Made by a program: the position numbers and the translations under genes. Shown here one piece after another: positions 1 through 11,674 of a DNA stretch of 64,000 nt. Below the pieces are notes generated by a model that ran no database searches, was not told the DNA's origin, and saw only the letters and a program-made list of their open reading frames with translations. The stretch lies in NCBI GenBank assembly GCA_947683425.1, contig CANTUQ010000008.1:1178001-1242000 (forward strand). The letters are read 5' to 3'. How positions within the stretch are numbered: the first letter of the stretch is position 1; each line of letters opens with the position of its first letter. The stretch is from Excoecaria cochinchinensis. Lineage: Eukaryota > Streptophyta > Magnoliopsida > Malpighiales > Euphorbiaceae.

Positions 1-1014
1 TGGTTAAAATTTACAATTGAGTTTTAATTTAAAAATTTCATCCTTTTTCGAAACTGCATTGCATCTCATTAGAGCCTTAGATCTATGCTAGTTTGGTCCC
101 TCTTTCAACCCCGGTGCATTCTCGAAGCACAACCCTACATTCACTCAATGTAGGGAAGTGTTAAGGATAATCACCATCCCAAGCCTCTTACCATCATAGT
201 ATATTAAATAGAGACCCGATTGGTCGTTACGCTCGTGATGAGCTAGACCCGTTGGCAGGGACCATGCTTGGGTAACCCTAAAGTAACATCACCCTTGACC
301 AAATCTCATGTAATGGCAATAGATACTTCCCCTAGGTGGTATGAACCATAATACCTTGCATGCTATATGGATCATTATGTATTGAACAGACCCAGATAAT
401 CTGACTAGTCATCCAATCAAAGGCTTTCATGCCCTGATAGGCCCATGTCAATTTATTCGGACTGCCTAAATATGTAATGATCATAGCCCATGCGCCTGTG
501 CATTAGTTAGGAGAGGTTATGCTGCCGGTTTCCCACCGTGCACCATACGCGCCCATCGGGTCCCCTGTTGAGCCATGGGCCAATCCCACCTAGGAAAGAG
601 ACTATGACCTCGTGTACGGGAGTAACAAGGTTAGAAGGACCTATGTGCTTGCATGTGATTTATGGATGATGCATTGCATATTCATGTCATTCATGCACAA
701 ATAAATTTTTTTTTTATTTCCTCCTTATGTATACATCCTATTTTTTGCATATAATTATTACATGTACACATGATCCTGTGTATAGTTTTTCAAATGTTTT
801 CACATGTATCATTGTAACCTCTTTTAGCCATTGTATACCATTTATTGCATTACATATTATTCATGCATCATTCTAACTCTTTAATCTTTCAGCCATCAAA
901 GACCTCTTTCCTAGTTGGTTAGGGTTCTGGCAGCTGCATTATCGGAGGGTTTTGATTGAGCAACCAGAATCAAAGTCAAAGAGAAATTAGCAGGCATTCA
1001 GAAAATCTTCAGAG
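1..1014 (+). other. Untranslated leader of element A
   Basis: About 1 kb with no long reading frame between the presumed primer site and gag. It is recognisably homologous, inverted, to 21429-22320 of element B, including the stretches around the conserved words CCTACATTCACTCAATG and GTCGTTACGCTCGTGATG. Conservation between two diverged copies without coding potential suggests an RNA function such as packaging or translation control, but that is inference. Some elements of this clade have an extra ORF before gag; neither copy here shows one. Confidence 0.65.
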
Positions 1015-2298
1015 ATGGCCAATTCATCGAGAGAGGCAGATATAACACGAGCCATGATTGCCGAAGAAGTGGGCAGACGGCTCGAAGAATTTGAGAACAG
1101 AATGATGGACATGATGGCGACAATGGCCCAGCGTACTGTACAGAGCCTAACTGCTCCTCCTATGAGACAAAATGAATAAGAGGAGTCTAGAGAAGACCCA
1201 CTTGAGGAGATTCGCCCGCCACCGGTGAACTTAAGGGCTACCATATCGGGAGCCCAGAGAAAAGAGATAACCCATGGACTAGAGGATGATTTGGGAGAGA
1301 ATGAATATGAAAAACCCCAATCGGTTAGAGGGAAAGTACCCCAAATAGAAGAAGCCATTTGGAGAAAAATGGAAGAGAAGTTTGAGGCGATGTCTCGGAT
1401 GTTAATGATGGGAAAAGGGATGAACCCCGAGGATAAGGAGCTGGATGGGGAGGATCTAATCCCTCTGAATTTCAAAATGCCTGATGTCCCGAAGTTTGAT
1501 GGCACATCGGACCCCACCGCACATATTAAGCAATACTCCCTGGTGATGAAGGGGACGACCCTGACAAAGAGGCAGAAGATTGAATACTTATATTTGAGTT
1601 TGATAGGTCCTGCGGTGGACTGGTATCATGGGCTGGAACGAAAAATAAAGGAAGACTGGGACCTACTGACGGAGGAGTTCCTCCAATAATACGACTGTAG
1701 TATAAGGATGGAGGTCACTCTAAAAGATCTAGAGCTACTGCAACAAAAGCCAGATGAGTCATTTCATGAGTACCTGACCCGATGGAGGAACCTACTAATG
1801 GAGATGAAGAAGAAGTCGGATACTCCAGACCAGATCAGGCTGTTTATTAGGAATGCCAGCCCATATTTGAAGGATAGGTTAAAGATGACGGGGCTGAAGG
1901 ACTGGGAGTCCCTGAAAGACATAGCCATCGAAGCTGAGGCTGAGCATCTGGATAAAATGGCTAAATCTGCAAACCTGGCCTTGGGTAAGAACAAGGGAAG
2001 CAGCAGTGGTAATGGGGGCAATACTAGGGCAGCAGAAGTCTCAACCACCGGAACGACTCCCAAACACCTCACTATCTCGGGCAAGCCATTATCTTGGCAC
2101 TTCACCCATCTCATCAAGGAAGGAAAGTTACAACCCTTGCCAGCCGGGCCTGCCCTAAGTCAAGGAAAGCCTAGGCACAGAACAGACTGGTATTGTGCGT
2201 ATCACCAGTACACAGGGCATAGAATAGACTATTATCGTCCTCTGAGGGATCGCATTCAAGAATTGGTGCCTAGCCTGGAGGAAGAAAGAAAGAATTAG
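1015..2298 (+). pseudogene. Broken gag of element A
   Basis: The frame opens at ATG 1015 and runs to the stop at 2296-2298, about 427 codons, but is cut by in-frame TAA codons at 1177-1179 and 1687-1689 (the second is where element B has a glutamine-like position). The N-terminal part is a short helical segment (READITRAMIAEEVGRR). The central part is the retrotransposon Gag domain with the pattern PKFDGTSDPTAHIKQY and DWYHGL. Near the C-terminus is a modified zinc-knuckle-like motif, WYCAYHQYTGH, in which the usual final Cys is replaced (DYYRP where element B has DNCLT). Gag would form the virus-like particle and bind element RNA. Nothing suggests it is still made. Confidence 0.85.
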
Positions 2299-2598
2299 AG
2301 TTGTTACAATGCCTTTATTTTTTTAAAAGTGTATTCCTGAACTATGCACTTGTTTCTCTTTTCTATTTTAATAATATGGGCTTTTCTTATATATGCATTA
2401 TCATATCTTATCGCATCGAGTATAAATGATAATCATGATTAAGGCATTGGGTTAAACACTGTTTCATTCAGTTTAAATAAATAGTAATCTTGGTTGTATC
2501 CAATTTGGCTCCTGAAGTGAGATAAAATTTGAGAGAAAAAAAAAGAAAAAAAATCTGAAGAAGTCTTTGCCTGGACCTATGAAGACGTGCTGGGAGAT

Positions 2599-2970
2599 GA
2601 TCATGAAGTCGTCAAGCACACCATTCCAACATACCCCGATCATGGACCAGTCAAGCAGAAGCTCAGAAGACCCAGGCCGGAAGGGGCAGAAAAGGTCAAA
2701 AGGAGGAATCCACAAGCTGAGATGAAGCCGAATTCTTTATACAACACCTGGCTTGGTTAGCGTTATCCTAATAGTCAAGAAGAGCGAAAAAGTATGAGCT
2801 ATCAGGATTTGAACAAAGCTTATCCAAAAAAAATGGAGAAAAATAAAATACAAAAAAAAAGAGAAGGAAAGCCATTCTAGGGGCAAGCTTTGTTCAAATC
2901 CCATTGATCTACACATGCCTGTACCTTGCCATTCTTCTTGGTTACCAAAAAAGGACCAAAAGACTAATTA
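2599..2970 (+). pseudogene. Reverse transcriptase scrap with an inverted second piece
   Basis: From about 2617 the + strand reads the N-terminal RT segment (HTIPTYPDHGPVK, then LRRPRPEGAEKVK) and, after stops, DLNKAYPK near 2808-2832. From 2885 to about 2956 the sequence is a second copy of the same RT region on the opposite strand: in reverse it reads a segment ending CVDQWDLNKA. The 17-base word at 2805-2821 is repeated exactly and inverted at 2885-2901, so the two pieces form a foldback. The rest of RT and all RNase H are deleted. The region cannot encode an enzyme. Confidence 0.75.
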
Positions 2971-2978
2971 ACAAATCG

Positions 2979-3620
2979 TCTAAGGGGTGTACTATACAAA
3001 CGGCAAGTCGATGACATTCAATTGAGATGCGTGGATGAGAAAGGAGCTAAGAGGGTCATGGAAGAAATTCATGCCAGAATTTGTACAGGCTTTATGACTG
3101 GTTTAATACTGGCAGAAAAGATTAAGAGACACGAGTTGGGCAGAGAAATGACCCTTTTGACTTCGAGGCTAGAGAGCCACCATTGGAACCTCTACAAAAG
3201 TCACCTATTATTCCTCGACACAGGGGGCAAAAGCAGTATGGCCGATAGATGTAAAGCTCAAATCTTTAAGGACGGTCATGGAAGCCCAAATTTTAAAATT
3301 CGATAGGACGCAGCAACGGTAGCAGCAGTTAAGCAAGTCAGACAAGGACAGGTCATGAGATTACTACCATAATCAGATTCATCAGAAAATACTCTGCTCG
3401 ATCATTCGGGAAGGAAGTCAGAAAGCATCCGATGAAAGAGGGAGATTCAGTCTTCAAGCAAATAAGGCCAAATGTTCCAGATGAATGAGGTAAATTTAAG
3501 CCGATGTGAGAAGGTCCTTTTGCTCTTCAGAGATTGTTATCCAAGAGAGTAGCAACGGACAATAATAAAGATAACTTCAAAGAACCGGTCAACATTGACA
3601 GACTCAAGAGGGTCCAGGGA
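2979..3620 (+). pseudogene. Integrase scraps of element A
   Basis: The piece at 2982-3160 reads LYKRQVDDIQLRC followed by the start of the integrase HHCC zinc-binding region (VMEEIHARICTGFMTG), matching element B. The Cys pair and the whole catalytic core are absent. At about 3356-3600, in shifting frames, the C-terminal end is recognisable: YYHNQIHQKI, then a stop-broken EGPFAL segment and FKEPVNIDRLK, the last conserved residues of this integrase. The internal deletion removes roughly 0.7 kb of coding sequence relative to element B. Confidence 0.7.
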
Positions 3621-4851
3621 TAATGACTAAAAAAATCAAAAGAAGAGAATAAAAGCCCCGCGGGTCGAAAACCGAAAAAAGGCAGCCTTGCTAAAAATGG
3701 GCATCTCTTCAGGGTGAAAACCGAAAAAAGGCACACTGGGCAAAAATTAGAGGCTTGAGAGAAAATGTTCAATCAAAAAAACCTGAGAGGGCTGATTGAT
3801 AATAGGAGTAGGATGCACCTAAGGTGTTACTCATTGAAATTGAATAAACTAAGTGTTTTTGTATCACATGTCTAGTCATGGCCATTCTTATTGCTATATG
3901 GTGCATAAAGATATAAATGCATGCATAAGCTAGGAGTAAACATGCAATTAAACGGTTAAGAGAAACCTATTACAGGCATAAGGACATATGCTGGAGCAAT
4001 TCTCAAGGTAGTAATAACAATTTTTTTGTGACAAATCTTCCTCCTACTCTTAAAAAAAATAAAAAAAAAAAGAGGCCGTTAGAGATGAAAACCTTGACTG
4101 GCTCTCTAAGCAAAAGTTAGGTCAAAGGGCAGGGTAAAAACCTGAAAACAGGCAATCTATCCTTCAAAAAAAATGAATAAAAGTCGCTGGAGTGGGTTGG
4201 GTCCATTTCAGGCAAAAAAAAATTAAGCACAGGGTTATGTGAAAATCCCCAAAGGGACGCATTTCTCGCTAAGAAAAACTAGTGCGAAAATTCACAAGGG
4301 ACGCACTACCTTTAAAACAATGACCTTTGAAACTTGAGGCGATAAGGCAGCATTACTCCGAATGACTTTCCTTTAGGCAAAACTTGATTCAGAGTCCTGA
4401 GGGAAAAATGCTTATTGACCGGGGGGCAAAGATGTGCACGGGTCAGTTCTCTTTAAAAAGATTATGGGTCAGAGTCCATAAAGCCAAGACAATATTTTTT
4501 TAGATCCTTGGGGGCATCAGACAATGTGAGCAGCCGAGCAGTACCCTCAACGAATCCCTTAACTACCTAGGATGTGGTCTATCCATTTTTGCATATCACA
4601 TGCATCTCACGTGCATTCAATCCTTTATGCGTATAGATATGCACACACAACTCTTGTACATTAATCCTTTGCTCGTGTCTCGTGTATATAGCTTTATGTG
4701 TACATTTCACACACAATACGCACACACAATCTTTTGTACATACTTTTGTGCCAATAACTTTACAGGGAAAAGGCCGAACCAAAGGACAACTTTGGCAAGA
4801 TGAATTCAAGATAAAGCCCACGTAAGTCGAAATCATGTAAGCCCATGAAGA
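3621..4851 (+). other. 3' untranslated region of element A, first part
   Basis: No gene. This stretch is the counterpart of 14270-15110 (inverted) in element B: both contain repeated phrases built on GGGTGAAAACCGAAAAAAGG and on CGCACTACCTTTAAAACAA-like words. It includes purine-rich runs and short repeats but no open frame that resembles a protein. Confidence 0.55.
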
Positions 4852-5340
4852 CATTATCTTTAAGACCTTTTTTAAGGCATTATCAGTCTCTTCGGATCAT
4901 TATCTTTAAGACCTTTTTTAAGGCATTCTCAATTTCTTCGGAATATTATCTTTAAGACCTTTTTTAAGGCATTCCAGTCTCTTCGGAGCATTATCTTTAA
5001 GACCTTTTTTAAGCCATTATCAATCTTTTCGGAGCATTATCTTTAAGACCTTTTTTAAGGCCTTCTCAGTCACTTCGGAGCATTATCTTTAAGACCTTTT
5101 TTAAGGCATTCTCAGTCTCTTCCGAGCATTATCTTTAAGACCTTTTTTAAGGCATTCTCGGTCTCTTCGGAGCATTATCTTTAAGACTTTTTTTAAGGCA
5201 TTCTCAGTCTCTTCAGAGCATTATCTTTAGGTCCTTTTGTTAAGGCATTCTTAGCCTCTTTGGAGCATTATCTTTAAGTCCTTTTCTTAAGGTATTTCAA
5301 ATCTTTTCCAAGACATTCTCAGTCTCTTCAAAGCATTAAG
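4852..5340 (+). repeat. 46-bp tandem array, about 10.5 copies
   Basis: The word CATTATCTTTAAGACC recurs every 46 bases from 4852 to about 5270, with more diverged copies to 5340. Each unit holds the near-palindrome CCTTTTTTAAGG and a CAGTCTCTTCGGAG segment. The inner copies are close to identical and the outer right copies are diverged, the usual pattern for arrays growing by unequal exchange or template slippage. It lies in the 3' untranslated region of element A, where Tat/Ogre elements are known to carry variable tandem repeats. Confidence 0.9.
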
Positions 5341-6200
5341 TTATTTTCAAAAAATGTCCCAAATCCCTTCAATCCAAGGTGATCCAAGAGATGCATTTAG
5401 CTCAACATTGTCAGGCACTATCCAGAAAAGCAAGCCTATTCATGCATGCCATGCCGGGGGCAATCAAGTAAGTTTCTCTATCATAAGAGGCACGTTCATA
5501 CACATCACACAAAGTGTACAAAATCCAAATTCAAATGCACAAAGAATACAAACTCTCAAACAAAAACAAAAAAAAAACAAATCAAAAAACAAACGAGCAA
5601 AACAAGAAAAAAAAAAGAAAGATATTTTCAAGGCCTTGAAAATCCAATATGCTGTAAAAATTCAAATACATTCAAAATGTAAAAATCCCAAAAATTTACA
5701 AGAAAGAAAAGACAAAAACAAAAACAAAAACCAAGGATCATTTTAAGAGACGCCAAAGACATTGAAACCTATCCGCCTGCAGGCAAGCAACAAAACCTCA
5801 AATCCAATTTCCTATCTGGAGGCTCAAATATAATTTTTCTCTGAGGAGGCTCAAACCTATTTTCCTCTCTGGAGGCTCGAAATCAAAGTCTCTCAGTGAG
5901 CATTAAAGACTCTCAGTGAGCATTTAAGCCTCTCAGTGAGCAAAGATTTTTAAAGTCTCCTTACAAGCACGAAGCCCCCTCGAGAGGCACACAGGTCTTC
6001 TCAATAAGTAGGCTTCGGTTGGAGATGATAGAGGAATCGATATTTGGAAAAAAATCGACCATTCTTTAGGGGGGCACCCGTCTGACATCGGACCCAACAG
6101 GTATGTACTGCCACAGGTAAGTATCTCTTTTATATACCCTGCACATTTGCTTTTCCCTTCTTTGCAGAAAAAAAAAGGAAGAGGTTTAAGATAAACGCAA
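5341..6200 (+). other. 3' untranslated region of element A, second part
   Basis: No gene. It contains an A-rich, lysine/asparagine-coding low-complexity tract (5555-5745), then short repeats of GGAGGCTC (5818-5880) and CTCTCAGTGAGCA (5892-5942). The long frame across 5354-5746 is an effect of A-richness. Confidence 0.5.
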
Positions 6201-6850
6201 GCGATAGAACAGATCGCAACAGGGTTGTGATTAGAGAACACTGCATCCCACAGTCACCGTGCAAGCCGAGATGAGGCTAGCGGGACAGAACAGCCACCGT
6301 GCATGCCGAGATGAGGACAGCGGAGCACACGCGATAGAACAGGTCGCAACAGGGTTGTGGTTAGAGAACACCGCATCCCACAGACACCGTGCAAGCCGAA
6401 ATGAGGCCAGCGGGACAAATCAGCCACCGTGCATGTCGAGATAAGGACAGCGGGGCACACACAATAGAACAGATCGCAACAGGGTTGTGGTTAGAGAACA
6501 CTGCATCCCACAGTCATCGTGCAAGCCGAGATGAGGCCAACGGGACAGAACAGCCACCGTGCATGCCGAGATAAGGACGGCGGGGCACACGCGATAGAAC
6601 AGATCGCAACGGGACTGTGGTTAGATAACACTGCTTCTCACACCGTGCAAGCTGAGATGAGGCCAGCGGGACACAGCGATAGAACAGATCACAAACAGAG
6701 GTTATGGTTAGAGAACACTACTTCTCACACCGTGTAATCCGAGATGAGGCCAGTGGGACAAATCGCAATGGGGTTACAATTGGATAACACTAGACATCGC
6801 ACCGTGCAAGCCGAGCGGAGGCCAGCGGGACAAATGCGAATGGGCCACAA
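6201..6850 (+). repeat. 130-bp tandem array, about 4 copies plus decayed ends
   Basis: The word GCGATAGAACAGATCGCAAC (or close variants) begins at 6201, 6331, 6461 and 6591, an exact 130-base period. Each unit itself contains two related sub-blocks around CACCGTGCAAGCCGAGATGA and CACCGTGCATGCCGAGAT, so the array has a higher-order structure. Shorter decayed units continue to about 6850. It has no relation in sequence to the 46-bp array. Confidence 0.9.
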
Positions 6851-6987
6851 TTGGATAACACTATAGCTTGACAGTGACAAGCCGCAACCTTCCACACGGC
6901 AAAAAGGTAAGGGCTGCCTCAGGTACGCATCTCTTTCCTTCTTCTCTGAATTTAGGCTCATCTAGGCACTAGTGCACTAGTTTTCCC

Positions 6988-7002
6988 AAAATTGGGGGTA
7001 AC
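6988..7002 (+). other. Polypurine tract of element A
   Basis: AAAATTGGGGGTAAC sits immediately before the LTR. The same purine run precedes the corresponding LTR of element B on the other strand. Polypurine tracts prime plus-strand DNA synthesis during reverse transcription, and the position supports the LTR boundary at 7003. Confidence 0.8.
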
Positions 7003-7243
7003 TATAGACACCAGGTCCTGAGACAGCCAAAATCGGAGTTACCCAATGATGATAAGATGCCTACTCACAAGCAAAAAGTTTAAAAGTGATGATTTTCTGG
7101 TCAAATTTGTATTTTAGAGCGAAAAAAATAAAAATAATAAAAAATATTTTGAAAATTAGATTTGAAAAATGGGGTTTAGAAATTATAGTAGTTTTTAGTT
7201 AAATTTTAAAAAAAATCCGCGAATGTCGACGCGCGGCAGCGCG

Positions 7244-7282
7244 CGACCGACGCCCGTTGCACGCGTCGACGGGCGTCGGTCG
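7244..7282 (+). repeat. Perfect GC-rich hairpin in the LTR
   Basis: CGACCGACGCCCGT (7244-7257) is followed after 11 bases by its exact reverse complement (7269-7282). It lies in a short GC-rich island (about 7215-7300) in otherwise AT-rich DNA, upstream of the TATA box. Confidence 0.85.
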
Positions 7283-7752
7283 CCCCTGTGCCGCTGATTT
7301 CGCCCAATTCCGTCGATTTTCACCCAAAACTTATTTTTTTTCCCCATTTTTTCACCCAAATCTGATTTCCTATCCCATTTTTGGTATTTTTATATATTTT
7401 TCAGTTTTTAAAATTAATAAATTAATTTTTTAATTTAATTTTATTTATCATTAAGATAAATGTCAAGGATTTAATTTTATCTTTTAAATTCTAATTTGAA
7501 TTCAAAAGGATTTGATTTTATCCTTAAATCTAATTTGAATTTAAAAATATTTGATTTTATTTTCTGAAATCAGGTTTGAATTCAAATGGATTTGATATAT
7601 ATCTTTAAAGGATTTATATTTTAAAAAGGATTTCATTTTTAAATTCAAATTTTGAAAAGGATTTGATTTTTAAATTTAAATTTTACAAAAGGTTTGTTTT
7701 TGAATTTTGAATTTCAAAAAGATTTTAATCATTTTCTTCGTCCTCATTTACC

Positions 7753-7760
7753 TATAAATA
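7753..7760 (+). promoter_or_regulatory. TATA box of the element A LTR
   Basis: TATAAATA, followed by a GC-rich start-site context, in the middle of the LTR where retrotransposon transcription normally starts (the U3/R boundary would be about 30 bases downstream). Confidence 0.6.
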
Positions 7761-8735
7761 GGGGGGCTGAGGATCGAGGGAAGGAGGTCGGATTTCTTAC
7801 CTTTCATTCTTTCTTTTTCAACAGAATTCTCTCTACTTTTTTATGAAATTTCTTCTTCAAATAAATTTCTTAAATCAGTTTTCAATAAAATAATCCTTAT
7901 TGAGACAAAGAAAATAATTTTTTATTCTTGAGTTGTTATTTTTTTTCATTCTTCATTTTTAGGCAGTTTTCTTTCTTGGAATAAAACTCCGACTTTTTCA
8001 TTTTCAACTTTAATTTTGCGGATCAAATCAAGGAAATCAATCATATTTTCCCTTCATCGGGCACGAATTCTGAGGGTAAATATTCTGGACCCAATCCTAC
8101 TTTTCTTTTATTCTCTTATTTTATTTCATTATCCCACTCACATGTTTGTTTTTTTTTTTTGTGAGCTTATTTATTTTCACTAAATATGGGGCGCTGAGAA
8201 GGGGAGCTCACTAGGATAATTCGAGGACACCAATTTGGTTCATTTTCTTTACCCTATCTCCTTTTAGTTTATCTTCATTTCCAATTTGTTGTAAATATTA
8301 TTTTAATCCCGCTAATATAAAAATGGTTAAATGTTTTTTTTTAATTAAATTTGGATCTTTTGTAAATTGAGGACCAATATCCTATTTTTTCAGCAAATAA
8401 AATCGACACTTCAAAAAATTATTTTGTAATAAATATGTATGTGAGTACCAATGTCCTCACCCTTAATGTATATCCCGTTTTATGCATGCTTTGTATTTTA
8501 TTTACAATGGGGGTTGTATTCCGCCTCTAGTTTTGTTGTAATCTATCTTTAGATGCTTTATTTTAATGCTACTTTTATTTATTGTTTCACTTGGATGGAT
8601 AATTTGCGCTTTAATTTAATTGCACCGAATTGAATGAGAAATAGAATGAAACGCTAAATTCAAAACTCAATTACAAACCTAATCAAGGTATGAATAAATG
8701 CAAAGTCCCGAACCTACTCTGGTCTTTGGGCTCAA

Positions 8736-9063
8736 CGAGGCGAGAGGGCCATCTTAGCATTCTGTTAGGGTGGAAGCCTCCAAGACACCTCTTATGTCCC
8801 GTAAAAAGGCTTAAACTTGCACAGTCCTGGGCGCCACGAGGCGAGAGGGCCGTCCTAATATTCTATTAGGGTGGAAGCCTCCAAGACACCTCTGGTTTGC
8901 CCAAGCGCGAGGCAAGAGGATCATCCTATTATTAGGGTGGAAGCCTCCAAGACACCTCCAGGCTTACTTATGATGGACATAGCAGCACTGTCTTAGGCTC
9001 ACTGAGACTAGACGACCTTTCCTAATGTTCTATTGGGTGGCGACTCCATGAAACCTCCTTGTT
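8736..9063 (+). repeat. Degenerate repeats at the 3' part of the LTR
   Basis: Four partial copies of a block with GGCGAGAGGGCC, TATTAGGGTGGAAGCCTCC and AAGACACCTC begin near 8740, 8839, 8910 and 9006. The last reads GGGTGGCGACTCCATGAAAC and contains TGGCGACTCCA (9038-9048), the same 11 bases as the primer-site core of element B. Confidence 0.75.
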
Positions 9064-9170
9064 GCCCAAAATGGATGCACTTGTAATTTTTTACAAGTTT
9101 TCATGAAACTCATCCCAAAGGCCCTAAAAGCAGGCGGTTCGGGGCACCCCGGGGTTCGGCATGTGTCACA

Positions 9171-10274
9171 ACTGCCAAGTAGCAAAGAAAATCCAACGGG
9201 TCACACACTTTAAGAGTAAGGACATAAAGGTAAAGATTGTAATAATTATGATATGAGATATCATAAAATCAGATCAAGATAAAAGGAGGAATTAATTTGG
9301 GCCAGTATATCAAATATGTCTAGAAAAAGCCTCTCCAAATGGTTTTCATACAGACCCTTGTAAAAGACCGTGAAAGGCTTTTCTTTAGCCCTATGGAAGT
9401 TATTAATGGACAATAAATGTTGTGTGACTTCTACAATAACTTTTCGGCTCAAAAGAATAAGTTTTGGGCCTATTATGTAAAAGGATGCACAACAAAGCCC
9501 ATTTATGGGCCCATGTGCATACTAGGAAAGTGTAGCTTGGTGTGTGTCACTTAAACCTAACTGAATAATAGCCCATTCAAATCTCTATAGCCCTTTTACA
9601 TAACTCTAATTCTGAATTTTAGAATGAGTATAAAAGCCTTCTTAATTAGAATTAGGTTATGCAATTTTATAGAAAATACACTTCTCCTCTACTTCCCTCT
9701 GTAGTCGAATTCCCTCACTAGTCCCAAGGGTATTTCGGCAATTGCTATAGCCAAATTATTTGGTTCTTCTTCCTCTTCTATTGTGTGGATACATATTGCA
9801 TGTATTTTGCTTTGAACACTATAATTTGTAACAACCTAGTATAAAGTTAAATCAACATATCAAAAACCCATAAGATAATCTTCTTATCTTAGTTAGTTTT
9901 TTATTACAAGATAGTAGTTTAATAAAGGTACATTAGGAATTATAAAAAATAATGATGGTTATAATTGGAAAGTTAAAATTTTGTGTGATAGAAAATCTCC
10001 AATTTGGTGATTCAAAATTTGGCCATTATCCATGGTTCCATAACTATGGAATACAATACAATCATTTTAACCGTGCAAATAAATGTTATTTTCAAATATA
10101 GATACTGATAGGAGTATGCCTTAGAACCCATGTAGATTAGGGATCTTTTCATGTATATAAACTTATTATCATTTATGAGAATGCATTATTCATTTATTAA
10201 TACTATGTTTCAATTACAGTTTGTTTGATTTTATATCTTAAATTAATAATTGAAGTTCTTTATATTATAAAAAC
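9171..10274. other. Unassigned sequence between elements A and B
   Basis: No gene. A TATA-like GAGTATAAAAGCC (about 9629-9641) followed by a CT-rich leader suggests promoter or LTR sequence. The last 200 bases (from about 10105) and the sequence right of element B (25315-25731) look like two parts of one older copia-type LTR that element B interrupted. That reading is a guess from style only. Confidence 0.3.
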
Positions 10275-10279
10275 AGTAC

Positions 10280-11624
10280 TGTGACGCGCGCCGAATCTAG
10301 CAAAGGCCCTCTTAGGCGAGGCACACTTTTAGGGCTCGAGGGATTGGTTCGCGTCTTTTTGATCTTAGGTAACATGAAACATTTTGGAATCCCCACCCAA
10401 TAAAACATTGGGAAAGTTCATCTAGTCTTATGAAACCTTTAGGCACCTTTGAGGTATTTTGAAGTCGCCACCCAATTTACGTGAAATTGAGAAAATGTCA
10501 TCTAACCTCTATGGTCTAAACCAGAGAAAGTGTTCGGAACGTCACTCTTATTTATGCCTTGGTTAATTATAAGTGAGATTTTTAGATTTGAAAATTTCAT
10601 CTCTCTTCTCACGCGATTATTGCAATTTATTAAAAGTACATTTCAAGCATCAAGAAAACGATAAAATGAAAGCGGTAAAGAAAGCATTAAATAAAGTGGT
10701 AAACACGCAAACACGCCATTTACGAATAAGAAATTGGGACAAATACAATCCCCCAAATGAAAAGAAAAGCCGAATAAAATTTAAAATGAAAATCGGGACA
10801 TAATACAATCCCTAAGTGAAAGAAAATAAAATTGCCCCAAAAATAATTAATTACTAGGTCCCACAAGATATATGAACATAAATTTAAAACAGACAAACAA
10901 AATCACACGTAAAAAATGACATATATAAATCAGAATATTTATTCGATTTAAGAACATTGGTTCCATCATGCTTATTTGAAGAGTGATCGAAAAGTTATTT
11001 TGACCATTGGATCGAAAACCGGGATGAGTGATCCCATTTTTAGAAAATTACTCTTCGTTTTAATTCGTAATATTTTCCATTTCTTGGCTAAAACCAGGGA
11101 CATTGGTCCCAATTTATTAGTAAAAATCCCAGTTCAGTTATGAAAATATTTTTTGTGATTTTTTATCTTGCACGCATATAAAATAGAATATTTTATTTAC
11201 AAATAAATACAATCACATAAATAGAGATAGAGAAGGTCTCAACAAGTGATGTAAATTTCTACGCATCGCAACCCTTTCGTTTGGTCACAAAAATGCTCAA
11301 ACAAATAAGCACGACATTTTTAGCCCCAATAAAAAAAACAACAATAAAAAATATTAGCAATAATCCCAAAATTAATTAAAAATAAAAGTAAAGGAAATCT
11401 ATTATAAAATTAATACACCAATAGAATATAAAATAAGTTAAATTAAACACATTAATTTGATACACGAACATCACACATAAAAAAAACGTTAATTAAAAAT
11501 CATGCAGAGTATGGTAATAATAATAATAATAACTAAATCATGAAATAACACCACGTGAAATATAATGACAATAATGAAAATAATAATAACAACAATAATA
11601 CTAATAACAATAACAAAAAAAAAT

Positions 11625-11674
<50 letters not shown>

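Larger units (their letters stand above)
1..9170 (+). mobile_element. Element A: degenerate Tat/Ogre-type Ty3/gypsy LTR retrotransposon, left end outside window
   Basis: Read left to right: untranslated leader, broken gag, scraps of reverse transcriptase and integrase, a long 3' region with tandem repeats, a polypurine tract and one LTR ending at 9170. The first bases match, inverted, the leader of element B just inside its primer site, so the 5' LTR should lie only a few tens of bases left of the window. Most of pol (C-terminal RT, both RNase H domains, integrase core) is missing, so the element cannot be autonomous. The clade assignment rests on gag/pol similarity to element B, the long LTR and the repeat-rich 3' region, which is typical of Tat/Ogre elements. 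No target duplication can be tested without the left end. Confidence 0.85.
7003..9170 (+). repeat. 3' LTR of element A (2168 bp)
   Basis: It starts TATAGACACCAGGTCC, a variant of the TGTAGACACC end seen in element B, just after the polypurine tract. It ends in CGGCATGTGTCACA at 9170, comparable to the CGCGCATCACA end of element B. It contains a TATA box (7753-7760), a GC-rich hairpin (7244-7282) and a set of repeats near its 3' end (8736-9063). The first base is A rather than G at position two, a likely mutation. Confidence 0.85.

Noticed and set aside
4852..5340. A regularly spaced 46-bp array that could be mistaken for CRISPR
   Set aside because: The units are back-to-back with no unique spacers, lie in the 3' region of a plant retrotransposon, and the host is a eukaryote.
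5354..5746. 130-codon Lys/Asn/Gln-rich frame
   Set aside because: A-rich low-complexity DNA in the untranslated region of element A.
6254..6737. Three overlapping 60-70 codon frames with similar proteins
   Set aside because: They are the same 130-bp repeat read in successive frames, since 130 is not a multiple of three.
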